A stretch of DNA of 5,565 bases from Wolbachia sp. (GCA_028803175.1 JARBCG010000114.1:1-5565); one strand, 5' to 3'; shown: positions 1 to 5,391, counted from the stretch's first letter. Translations and numbers: made by a program. Notes: generated by a model from the letters alone, not told the origin.

Positions 1-13
1 GAAGTCCTAATAG

Positions 14-79
14 CTATTCTAATGATTTTAACATCTAGTTTTTAAACTCATAATCTGCTTTACATGCGTTTTTTTTAAC
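14..79 (-). pseudogene. Decayed 3' end of an unrecognised gene (inverted repeat copy A)
   Basis: Read on the minus strand, this stretch encodes VKKNACKADYEFKN, then an in-frame TAG, then MLKSLE and a final TAG. It matches 2994-3059 as an inverted repeat: 66 bp with two mismatches, at positions 17 and 36. The mismatch at 36 turns the TCG serine codon of the other copy into TAG, so this copy carries a premature stop. Similarity drops sharply beyond position 79, towards ndk. The region therefore looks like the duplicated tail of a dead gene lying just downstream of ndk. The parent family is not recognised; a transposase or another Wolbachia-specific protein are both possible. The window edge cuts off what lies to the left. 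Confidence 0.6.
14..79. repeat. 66-bp inverted repeat, left copy
   Basis: This segment is the reverse complement of 2994-3059 with two mismatches (positions 17 and 36). The two copies enclose about 2.9 kb carrying ndk, the hemH cluster and tRNA-Ser. An eight-base T run (69-76) is conserved as an A run in the other copy. The repeat could act as a substrate for recombination that inverts the segment between. Confidence 0.85.
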
Positions 80-102
80 TACCAGCTGAAATATTAACAG
101 CT

Positions 103-534
103 TTACTTTATATGCCGTACCAATTCGCATTCAGCAAAGAAGAAAGCTATCTCCCTGTGAGCATTTTCTATACTATCTGAACCGTGTACTCTATTTTCAC
201 TTATGTCATCAGCAAAATCACTTCTAATCGTACCTTTATCTGCTTGTTTTGGATCTGTTGCTCCCATAATCCCTCTATACTTGCTTACTGCATCTATACC
301 CTCTAAAACTTGAATAACCACAGGACCGGAGGTCATAAATTTAACTAACTCCACAAAGAAAGGTCTGTCTTTATGAATTTCATAAAATTGTTCTGCTTGT
401 GCCTTTGTTAGCAGCATCATTCTTTGTGCTATTATTTTTAGTCCAGAGTTTTCAATATGTGAGTTTATCTTACCTGTAATGTTGTGTCTTACTGCATCAG
501 GTTTTAATATTGAGAGTGTTTTTTCAATTTTCAT
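103..534 (-). CDS. ndk: Nucleoside diphosphate kinase
   Basis: This enzyme transfers the gamma-phosphate of ATP to other NDPs through a phosphohistidine intermediate, balancing the cytosolic NTP and dNTP pools. The 143-residue product has the usual length for bacterial Ndk and covers the whole family fold. It opens with EKTLSILKPDAV, where K11 is the conserved ATP-contacting lysine. The catalytic motif NRVHGSDS lies at residues 114-121, with H117 as the phosphorylated histidine. Other family residues visible are Y51, R87 (YRGIMGATDP), T93 and R104 (GTIRSDFA). The ATG start is supported by AGGGA six bases upstream and by the family N-terminus. The gene stands alone on the minus strand, divergent from the hemH cluster. 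No intrinsic terminator is evident after its TAA. Nothing suggests loss of function. Confidence 0.97.
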   Translation of the reverse strand: MKIEKTLSILKPDAVRHNITGKINSHIENSGLKIIAQRMMLLTKAQAEQFYEIHKDRPFFVELVKFMTSGPVVIQVLEGIDAVSKYRGIMGATDPKQADKGTIRSDFADDISENRVHGSDSIENAHREIAFFFAECELVRHIK

Positions 535-540
535 TTTGTT

Positions 541-545
541 TCCCT
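541..545 (-). promoter_or_regulatory. Ribosome binding site of ndk
   Basis: Read on the minus strand this is AGGGA, six bases before the ndk ATG. It is a reasonable Shine-Dalgarno match for a low-GC genome and supports the start at 534. Confidence 0.5.
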
Positions 546-619
546 ATGAATAGTATATTTATGGACTTATTTTATTAGAGATTTTAATTTTATAAAAGGT
601 ACTTTTGCTATATAACTAG

Positions 620-625
620 TATAAT
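620..625 (+). promoter_or_regulatory. Possible -10 element for the hemH cluster
   Basis: A perfect TATAAT lies in the 111-bp divergent spacer between ndk and the first small gene, 20 bp before that gene's ATG. No good -35 hexamer is seen at 16-18 bp: TTGCTA at 605-610 is too close. In such AT-rich DNA this hexamer could occur by chance. The spacer must nevertheless hold promoters for both directions, and on the minus strand TATACT (552-557) is the matching candidate for ndk. Confidence 0.35.
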
Positions 626-636
626 AAACCATCTGT

Positions 637-641
637 AGAGG
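637..641 (+). promoter_or_regulatory. Ribosome binding site of the 82-residue ORF
   Basis: AGAGG ends four bases before the ATG at 646. The spacing is slightly short, but the match supports this ATG as a genuine start. It is the only clear Shine-Dalgarno site for the plus-strand cluster; the following three genes begin at overlaps or a junction. Confidence 0.45.
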
Positions 642-645
642 CTAT

Positions 646-894
646 ATGACAGGCTGCTGTAATGTTAACAAAAAAACTAGCAATACTAATACTGCAGAGC
701 AAACTGATTCTATTATTGAAAAGTTAGTAAATAATCTTAAATCATCAATTTTTTGTGAGACGAAAGGGTTTTTGACTTTTAATCTAGCATTCTTAAGTTA
801 TTTAGAATACAGCCTGCGTTGCTATGTGCTACAAAAACAAGGAAAGATTAGTAATCAATACATAGAATTCAAAAAAGTGCTGATTTTGCAATGA
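646..894 (+). CDS. Hypothetical protein, first gene of the hemH cluster (82 aa)
   Basis: The family is not recognised. The product starts with a polar, Asn/Thr-rich segment (residues 1-22, with a CC pair at 4-5). A short amphipathic stretch follows (about 22-34), then a moderately hydrophobic region (about 41-62, GFLTFNLAFLSYLEYSL) that could be membrane-associated. The C-terminus is basic and aliphatic. The ATG has an AGAGG site upstream. The TGA stop overlaps the ATG of the next small ORF (ATGA at 891-894), which argues for a real, translationally coupled gene. Alternatively, the reading frame may have shifted near the A6 run at 871-876. A slip by one base there would continue as SADFAMKRN and fuse this ORF to the next one, giving a protein with a C-terminal membrane helix. 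Function unknown. Confidence 0.55.
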   Translation: MTGCCNVNKKTSNTNTAEQTDSIIEKLVNNLKSSIFCETKGFLTFNLAFLSYLEYSLRCYVLQKQGKISNQYIEFKKVLILQ

Positions 895-980
895 AAAGAA
901 ATATTATTCCATTTTTTAAAATGACTATTATAGTGCCTTTTGTGTGCATTACACTGCCAACTATGGTAGGAATAGTATGA
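891..980 (+). CDS. Very small predicted membrane protein (29 aa)
   Basis: The ORF encodes 29 residues: a basic start (MKRN), then one strongly hydrophobic stretch, IIPFFKMTIIVPFVCITLP and on to MVGIV. That is the layout of a single-pass membrane peptide with its N-terminus inside. Both ends use ATGA overlaps: its ATG overlaps the TGA of the preceding ORF, and its TGA (978-980) overlaps the ATG of the following one (977-979). Two chained overlaps suggest coupled translation. It has no Shine-Dalgarno site of its own. The open frame continues upstream to a TAA at 852-854, so it could instead be the C-terminus of the 82-residue protein after a frameshift. No family recognised; existence as a separate protein is uncertain. 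Confidence 0.4.
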   Translation: MKRNIIPFFKMTIIVPFVCITLPTMVGIV

Positions 981-1477
981 GACTTTTGCAATGTACACTG
1001 GTATGTACTGCACTGATGATTTCCACATGTTTTATTGTGAGAATTTTTAATCTGCGTGAAAAATCGTTAAAAAATACAACTCATTATAGTAGAGGAGAAA
1101 TAGATAAGCAATTTAAAAAAGACTCTGTAGTGTATCATATATTTGATAAAGATAGTATACATATTAAGTATAATTCACTTGATCAATGGAACTCACTAAA
1201 TAGTGATGCTAAACTAGCTACATTTTTAGTTTTTCCTCTAACAGTTCTTCAAAGTTGTATAATGCTTTCATTTGCTGTTGTTGAATTTCTTGAATCAGTT
1301 CCAAGTCTTTTTGTTTATGTATTTTACGATAGGAAATTTGAATCTACTAAGAGTAACTTACAAAGATCAGGTCGTTTATTCTATGCTGGCGTGAGGAAGT
1401 TAATTCCGATATCGAGGTTTGATGAACCTATAGCTGAATTTATAGGTATTCCTAAAGCAACTTGTTGTAGTATATAA
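977..1477 (+). CDS. Hypothetical membrane protein upstream of hemH (166 aa)
   Basis: I do not recognise this family. Residues 4-24 (LQCTLVCTALMISTCFIVRIF) form a hydrophobic N-terminal segment, either a signal anchor or an uncleaved signal. A polar, charged stretch follows (about 25-78), then a long hydrophobic region (about 80-117) that could be one or two membrane helices. The basic C-terminal tail (about 118-166) ends in CCSI. The ATG at 977 is preferred because it overlaps the upstream TGA and puts the hydrophobic segment at the very N-terminus. An in-frame ATG at 944 would add 11 residues (MHYTANYGRNS) inside the preceding ORF and lacks a clear binding site. The TAA stop is followed directly by the GTG of hemH, so expression is probably coupled to ferrochelatase. 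A link to haem handling is only a guess from position. Confidence 0.7.
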   Translation: MRLLQCTLVCTALMISTCFIVRIFNLREKSLKNTTHYSRGEIDKQFKKDSVVYHIFDKDSIHIKYNSLDQWNSLNSDAKLATFLVFPLTVLQSCIMLSFAVVEFLESVPSLFVYVFYDRKFESTKSNLQRSGRLFYAGVRKLIPISRFDEPIAEFIGIPKATCCSI

Positions 1478-2425
1478 GTGAAAAAAGCAGTAATTTTATT
1501 TAATCTTGGAGGTCCAGACTCGCTGGAGGCAGTTCGTCCATTTTTGTTTAATCTTTTTTATGATAAGAGAATAATCAACCTACCAAATCCTTTTCGATTT
1601 CTTTTAGCAAAGTTTATATCTGCTAAACGAGAAAATACCGCACGAGAAATATATGAGCAAATTGGTGGTAAGTCGCCAATTTTAGAAAATACACAAATGC
1701 AAGCTGAAGCCTTAGAACGAATATTAAATGAAAGTCAAAATTATGAGTATAAGGTATTTATTTGTATGCGCTACTGGCATCCCTTTGCCAGTAAAATTGT
1801 CGAAAACGTGAAACAATTTGATCCAGATGAAGTTATTTTATTGCCGCTGTATCCCCAATATTCAACTACTACAACTTTATCATCTATTGAAAATTGGAAG
1901 AAAAATGCTAAAAAATATGGTTTAAAGTGCAATACAAGAATAATTGATCGTTATTATGATAATAAAGATTTCATTTCAACTCACGTTGAACTAGTAGGTG
2001 AGCATTATAAATTGGCCAGCAAAATTGGTAAACCTAGAATCCTATTTTCAGCTCACAGCTTGCCTTTAAGTGTAATTAAAAAAGGTGACCCTTACGCTTC
2101 GCAAGTGGAAGAAAGTGTAAGATTGATAGTGGAAAAGTTAGCTATAAAAGACCTGGATTGGTCAATATGTTATCAGAGCAAGATTGGTCCTGTAAAATGG
2201 CTAGAGCCTAGCACTAAAAATGAACTGTTACGTGCAAAAGCTGATGATGCTCCTGTGGTTTTATCACCTATATCTTTTATTTCTGAGCATTCTGAAACGC
2301 TTGTTGAGCTTGATATGGAGTATAAAGGAATTATAAAAGATGAATATTACTTTCGTGTTCCAACACTTAGTAGTAACTTATTATTTATAAAGTGCTTGGC
2401 TGATTTATGTATAAGTGATTACTAA
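1478..2425 (+). CDS. hemH: Ferrochelatase (protoporphyrin/coproporphyrin ferrochelatase)
   Basis: HemH inserts ferrous iron into a porphyrin, the terminal metal-insertion step of haem synthesis, at or near the cytoplasmic membrane. The 315-residue product is of normal bacterial length. It begins with the family motif VILFNLGGPDS (residues 5-15). IGGKSPI follows at 62-68, MRYWHP at 97-102 and LPLYPQYSTTTT at 122-133. The catalytic-site motif FSAHSLP lies at 190-196, with H193 as the conserved metal/porphyrin-site histidine. SEHSETLVELD at 269-279 carries the conserved H271 and E273. All key residues are present, so the enzyme should be active. The start is GTG, abutting the TAA of the preceding gene with no spacer and no Shine-Dalgarno site. 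This implies translation by ribosomes terminating on the upstream ORF. No strong terminator follows. Confidence 0.96.
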   Translation: MKKAVILFNLGGPDSLEAVRPFLFNLFYDKRIINLPNPFRFLLAKFISAKRENTAREIYEQIGGKSPILENTQMQAEALERILNESQNYEYKVFICMRYWHPFASKIVENVKQFDPDEVILLPLYPQYSTTTTLSSIENWKKNAKKYGLKCNTRIIDRYYDNKDFISTHVELVGEHYKLASKIGKPRILFSAHSLPLSVIKKGDPYASQVEESVRLIVEKLAIKDLDWSICYQSKIGPVKWLEPSTKNELLRAKADDAPVVLSPISFISEHSETLVELDMEYKGIIKDEYYFRVPTLSSNLLFIKCLADLCISDY

Positions 2426-2489
2426 AACTCTGGATAATCATAATTTCATTCAAAATGAGGAAAATCTTCCTGAATAGTACAGTCTTTAA

Positions 2490-2495
2490 TATTAT
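2490..2495 (+). promoter_or_regulatory. Possible -10 element for tRNA-Ser
   Basis: TATTAT lies 9 bp before the mature tRNA 5' end. A weak -35 candidate, TTCCTG (2467-2472), sits 17 bp upstream. The spacing is good but the -35 match is poor, so the tRNA may instead be read through from hemH. Confidence 0.25.
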
Positions 2496-2851
2496 GAGAT
2501 AATAGGAAAGGTGGCTGAGTGGCCTAAAGCACACGCTTGGAAAGCGTGCACATATGAGAATGTGTCGTGGGTTCGAATCCCTCCCTTTCCGCCATAGCAA
2601 TGCGAATAAAAAATGCTCAGAGTATTTTGTAGAAGTGTACTCATGCTGTGACCGTTTGGTATTAACTCCTTTACTAATTTTTTGAGATTAGGTATAACCT
2701 TGCTATTGGGATGGATATCCGGATCGTCACTTTTGTTTTCTATGGCCTTTTCTGTGTGGTTAGGTGTGGAATTGCTAGCAGCGTTATCTTGATTATTATT
2801 TACAGTACTATTTTCATGAGTGCTGTTTTCATATTCTACTCCACATATCAT
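2492..2851 (-). CDS. Doubtful Asn-rich ORF running antisense through tRNA-Ser
   Basis: The frame is open for 119 codons from an ATG at 2851. The last 30 or so residues (GGIRTHDT, then AFQACALGHSAT) are simply the antisense translation of tRNA-Ser, a well-known annotation artefact. Only residues 1 to about 85 lie on otherwise free DNA. These start polar and Asn/Ser/Thr-rich (ENSTHENSTVNNNQDNAASN) and then turn more structured (PNLKKLVKELIPNGHSMSTL). No Shine-Dalgarno site precedes the ATG. It could be a degraded gene that lost its stop and now reads into the tRNA, or chance open frame in AT-rich spacer. No family is recognised, and I would not treat it as a functional gene without homologues. 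Confidence 0.22.
   Translation of the reverse strand: MICGVEYENSTHENSTVNNNQDNAASNSTPNHTEKAIENKSDDPDIHPNSKVIPNLKKLVKELIPNGHSMSTLLQNTLSIFYSHCYGGKGGIRTHDTFSYVHAFQACALGHSATFPIIS
2505..2594 (+). tRNA. tRNA-Ser (anticodon GGA)
   Basis: The 90-nt gene folds as a class II tRNA. The 7-bp acceptor stem pairs GGAAAGG (2505-2511) with CCTTTCC (2584-2590), followed by discriminator G and an encoded CCA (2592-2594). The D arm contains GCTGAGTGGCC. The anticodon stem CACGC/GCGTG (2532-2536 and 2544-2548) encloses loop TTGGAAA with anticodon GGA at 2539-2541, which reads UCC and UCU serine codons. The long variable arm (CACAT/ATGTG) is the serine hallmark. The T loop is TTCGAAT. The T stem, GTGGG against CCCTC, has one T-T mismatch at its second pair, which is unusual. 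No 3'-end duplication marking an integrated element was found in this window. Confidence 0.97.
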
Positions 2852-2900
2852 GAATATGTTGCTTGAAGTGCTTTATTGGTCACTATTGTCCTTAGTATAA

Positions 2901-3059
2901 AACCTTGCGCCTTTTTCCAAAGAAAGCGTACTAAATCAAAATGACCGTTTCGAGTTGCCAGATGTGATCAAATACAACCTGCTAAAGCTGTTTGTTAAAA
3001 AAAACGCATGTAAAGCAGATTATGAGTTTAAAAACTCGATGTTAAAATCATTAGAGTAG
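2901..3059 (+). pseudogene. Start-less 3' remnant of an unrecognised gene (contains inverted repeat copy B)
   Basis: After an in-frame TAA at 2898-2900, the frame is open for 52 codons and ends in TAG. The translation reads like true protein: it includes NDRFELPDVIKYNLLKLF and, further on, ACKADYEFKNSMLKSLE. There is no plausible start codon, so this is the C-terminal end of a gene whose 5' part is gone. The last 66 bp are repeated in inverted orientation at 14-79, with frame and stop position kept, which supports a former coding role. The composition is helical and charged. The family is not recognised; a mobile-element protein is one possibility because the tail is duplicated, but nothing here proves that. 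Confidence 0.5.
2994..3059. repeat. 66-bp inverted repeat, right copy
   Basis: This is the partner of 14-79, 64 of 66 bases identical in opposite orientation. Here the reading frame is intact up to the final TAG, whereas the left copy has an earlier TAG. Identity stops abruptly at 2994, where the codons AAG CTG TTT face CAG CTG GTA in the other copy. Confidence 0.85.
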
Positions 3060-3182
3060 TTATAGCGTTTCAATCACCGAAAGAATTTGATACACCATAA
3101 ATTCCGATTATGGTTAGCCTGTGAAGTAAGTTTAAGTTTGGAGCTTTTTGCAGTCAATAGTAAAAAAAATGAAATGGATTTG

Positions 3183-3206
3183 CAAAATAGTAAATTCAAA
3201 ATAGTA
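3183..3206 (+). repeat. Direct decamer repeat just upstream of mutL
   Basis: CAAAATAGTA occurs twice (3183-3192 and 3197-3206), separated by AATT and ending seven bases before the mutL ATG. It occupies the place where a promoter or ribosome binding site would be expected; no Shine-Dalgarno sequence is present. It may be an operator-like pair or a replication-slippage product. Confidence 0.6.
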
Positions 3207-3213
3207 TAGTAGC

Positions 3214-5061
3214 ATGACAATAATTCTCTTAGACTCAAAAACAATAAACCGTATAGCAGCCGGGGAAGTAGTTGAAAGGCCAGCAAGTGTAGTTAAAGAG
3301 TTGGTAGAAAATGCCATAGATGCTGGAAGTAGTGAGATAGAGGTAAGAATAGAGAGCGGTGGCCGCAATCTGATCTCTGTTATGGATGATGGTATTGGTA
3401 TAAATAAAAATGAGATTGAACTAGCTTTCATGCGTCATGCTACTTCTAAGTTGAAAAACAATGATGATTTAATAGAGATCAGACATTTAGGCTTTAGAGG
3501 TGAAGCATTGCCTTCGATTGCTGCGGTAAGTAGAATAAAGCTATCATCTAAAGTTAGTGGAGCACATGAGGCTTGGTCAATCAGTTATGAAGGTGGAGAG
3601 AAAACAGAAGAACTTACTCCTTGCTCTTTATCACAAGGTACACACATTGAAGTTCGTGATTTGTTTTTTGCCACTCCAAATAGGCTAAAATTTCTAAAAA
3701 CTGAAAGAGCTGAAACTCAAGCTATTCTGGATATTATAAATAATCTTGCAATGATTAATCCTGACATAGGATTTACTCTTACTTCAGGCAATAAAAGACT
3801 TTTGAAATATTCAAAACAAGCTTCACTATTTGCTAGATTGTGCGAGGTAGAAAGTGAATTTCAGGAGAATTCTCTAGAAATCTTTGCAGAAGAAGAAGGT
3901 GTTGAACTTACAGGGCATATCTGCAAACCAACTATAAATCGTGGAAAATCAACAATGATATATACGTTTGTGAATAATAGGCCAATTAAAGATAATTTAC
4001 TAATTGGTGCAATTAGATATGCATATCATGATTTTATTCCAAGTGACAGGTACCCTTTTGCAGTGTTACACTTAGAAATACCTTACGATCATGTAGATGT
4101 AAACGTGCATCCAAATAAATCAGAGGTGAGATTTCAGAATAGGAAGCTCATATATGAAATAGTTACAAGAGGGTTAATTAAAGCATTGTCAATTAGAATT
4201 GACACATTCGGCGTTATTCCAGCGAGTGACGCTGGAATCCACGATGGATCCCAGTGTTGGAGCACTGGGATGAAAGGATTAAAGGAGTTCTATGAAAAGA
4301 GACCTAGTCTCTTTGAAAGTTCGTTAATGAGAGAATTTGCTTCTTCAGATTTAAAAACAAAGAGTTTATCAGAACAGTCAAAGTTGTATAATCACACTTC
4401 AACGCAAGAATCTACAGCACAAATGGAAACGGTTGTTCTAGAAAAAGAAACGTTAGAGCAAGTTAAATTGATAGAAGATTACCCACTTGGGTTTGCACGT
4501 TGTCAGGTGTATGATACATATATAATTGCACAAGCGAAAGATAACTTAATTATAGTAGATCAACATGCAGCTCATGAAAGATTAGTTTATGAATATATGA
4601 AAGAGGTGATGGGAAAATCAAAAATTAAGAGACAGTCTCTACTTATTCCTGAAATAGTCAATATTAAAAATCAGGCAGGAATGGAGATGATTGAAAACTA
4701 TCAAAATAAACTTTCTGAAATGGGTTTTGATATTGAGATAACATCAGAGTCTACGGTAATAGTGAAAGAAATCCCTACAATTTTAGGAAATATAAATGTA
4801 AAAGAAATAATCATTGATTTAATTGATAGGTTGGTGGAAATTGAAGACGCGCTACCTATAGAAGATAAAATGAACAAAATATTGGCTACTGTGTCTTGCC
4901 ATGGATCAATTAGAGCAGGCAGAGAAATGAGATTAAAAGAAATGAATGCGTTACTTAGGCAAATAGAAGAGACTCCATATTCTCAGCAATGCAATCATGG
5001 AAGACCAACTTATATAGAGATGAAGTTGAGTGATCTTGAAAAATTATTTGAAAGAAGATAA
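3214..5061 (+). CDS. mutL: DNA mismatch repair protein MutL (endonuclease type)
   Basis: MutL couples mismatch recognition by MutS to downstream strand removal. The 615-residue product is full length. The N-terminal GHKL ATPase (about 1-330) shows AAGEVVERPASVVKELVENAI with E29 and N33, DDGIGI at 58-63, HATSK at 75-79 and GFRGEAL at 93-99. The C-terminal dimerisation domain (about 430-615) carries DQHAAHERLVYE at 449-460, an exact fit to the DQHA(X)2E(X)4E endonuclease motif. It also has SCHGSIRAG from 561 and CNHGRP at 593-598, the partner metal-site motifs. It should therefore nick DNA itself, as in bacteria without MutH. The ATG is fixed by alignment of E29 and N33 with the family, though no Shine-Dalgarno site precedes it. 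Residues about 334-353, in the flexible linker, are encoded by a palindromic repeat inserted in frame. The gene is monocistronic and convergent with the next ORF. Confidence 0.97.
   Translation: MTIILLDSKTINRIAAGEVVERPASVVKELVENAIDAGSSEIEVRIESGGRNLISVMDDGIGINKNEIELAFMRHATSKLKNNDDLIEIRHLGFRGEALPSIAAVSRIKLSSKVSGAHEAWSISYEGGEKTEELTPCSLSQGTHIEVRDLFFATPNRLKFLKTERAETQAILDIINNLAMINPDIGFTLTSGNKRLLKYSKQASLFARLCEVESEFQENSLEIFAEEEGVELTGHICKPTINRGKSTMIYTFVNNRPIKDNLLIGAIRYAYHDFIPSDRYPFAVLHLEIPYDHVDVNVHPNKSEVRFQNRKLIYEIVTRGLIKALSIRIDTFGVIPASDAGIHDGSQCWSTGMKGLKEFYEKRPSLFESSLMREFASSDLKTKSLSEQSKLYNHTSTQESTAQMETVVLEKETLEQVKLIEDYPLGFARCQVYDTYIIAQAKDNLIIVDQHAAHERLVYEYMKEVMGKSKIKRQSLLIPEIVNIKNQAGMEMIENYQNKLSEMGFDIEITSESTVIVKEIPTILGNINVKEIIIDLIDRLVEIEDALPIEDKMNKILATVSCHGSIRAGREMRLKEMNALLRQIEETPYSQQCNHGRPTYIEMKLSDLEKLFERR
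4214..4273. repeat. Wolbachia-type palindromic element inserted in frame in mutL
   Basis: Two perfect 9-bp hairpins stand in tandem: ATTCCAGCG/CGCTGGAAT (4216-4224 and 4230-4238, 5-nt loop) and ATCCCAGTG/CACTGGGAT (4248-4256 and 4263-4271, 6-nt loop). Between them ATCCA and TGGAT pair around CGA (4237-4249), so the whole is also one larger imperfect palindrome able to form a cruciform. It is clearly GC-richer than the surrounding mutL sequence. In the mutL frame it encodes VIPASDAGIH, then GSQCWSTGM, without a stop. This wording resembles the dispersed palindromic repeats of Wolbachia, analogous to the protein-coding Rickettsia palindromic elements. Exact ends are uncertain by a few bases. 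Confidence 0.85.
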
Positions 5062-5073
5062 AAAATAGGATCA

Positions 5074-5391
5074 TTATACTCGTGTATGTTGATGTGAAGC
5101 ACTATGAATTTCTACTTTGATCTCTTCCATCCCTATTATTTGCTCTGATTGAGAATGAGTATTATGTTTAGTATCACGCACTTGCTGCTCAGTTTCTACG
5201 ATGTTTATGATGTTGTAGATGTTGTATTGGACGTTCTTTTGTAACTCAATCAATATATTCTGTATATTTGAGGTCTCTTCCTCATTTTTTTTGATAATCT
5301 TTGGCTTAGTGAGTGGATAATAGTAGAAAAGAATGGTACGCACGAGAAGGTAGAAACTAACTATGGAAAAAATAGTGATATAATAGTACAC
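5074..5391 (-). CDS. Small hypothetical protein with an N-terminal membrane segment (105 aa)
   Basis: The family is not recognised. Residues 3-25 form one hydrophobic, Tyr/Phe-rich segment (YYITIFSIVSFYLLVRTILF), followed by a basic stretch (TKPKIIKK). A charged Gln/Asn/Glu-rich region with possible coiled-coil character follows (about 36-72), then a His/Ser-rich tail ending HQHTRV. This suggests a membrane-anchored protein with a cytoplasmic tail. The only start is a GTG at 5391, four codons after an in-frame TGA and without a Shine-Dalgarno site. A second minus-strand frame runs from an ATG at 5461 to 5357 (MLRTQITYNSQ, later VQPIVKRICV). A one-base shift near 5386-5395 would join it to this ORF just before the membrane segment, so the gene may be a frameshifted longer one. 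It ends 12 bp from mutL, convergent with it. Confidence 0.42.
   Translation of the reverse strand: MYYYITIFSIVSFYLLVRTILFYYYPLTKPKIIKKNEEETSNIQNILIELQKNVQYNIYNIINIVETEQQVRDTKHNTHSQSEQIIGMEEIKVEIHSASHQHTRV

Larger units (their letters stand above)
2595..3213. other. Gene-poor spacer between tRNA-Ser and mutL
   Basis: This 619-bp stretch has no convincing intact gene. It holds the free part of a doubtful antisense ORF (2595-2851), a 52-codon gene remnant with one arm of the inverted repeat (2901-3059), and a small perfect stem-loop (3094-3114: ACCATAA, 7-nt loop, TTATGGT). A duplicated decamer follows at 3183-3206. It reads as decayed coding DNA plus the mutL leader. No clear promoter is seen. 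Confidence 0.6.

Noticed and set aside
84..102. Hairpin AGCTG/CAGCT right after the ndk stop, as a terminator
   Set aside because: In the ndk transcript the 5-bp stem is followed by GGTAGTT and a run of A, not U, so it does not fit an intrinsic terminator.
1010..1040. Lipoprotein signal (ISTC) in the 166-residue protein
   Set aside because: Thr directly before the Cys does not fit the usual lipobox, and the hydrophobic stretch continues past the Cys.
2448..2475. Stem AGGAA/TTCCT with outer ATTC/GAAT after hemH, as a terminator
   Set aside because: The stem is short and AT-rich, has an asymmetric internal loop and no U tract follows.
2505..2594. tRNA-Ser as an integration site for a mobile element
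   Set aside because: No duplicate of the tRNA 3' end and no integrase are seen in the window, so the decayed DNA downstream is not evidence enough.
2385..2600. Minus-strand 71-codon ORF with GRDSNPRHILICARF
   Set aside because: It is largely the antisense translation of tRNA-Ser and overlaps the end of hemH; this peptide pattern is a known artefact.
3094..3114. Perfect 7-bp stem-loop ACCATAA/TTATGGT upstream of mutL, as a terminator or attenuator
   Set aside because: No U tract follows and the stem is mostly A-T; in such AT-rich DNA it may be chance, so it is only mentioned in the spacer entry.
3074..3431. Two minus-strand ORFs (3074-3286 and 3132-3431) over the start of mutL
   Set aside because: They are antisense to the strongly conserved ATPase region of mutL, with biased hydrophobic/serine composition typical of shadow frames.
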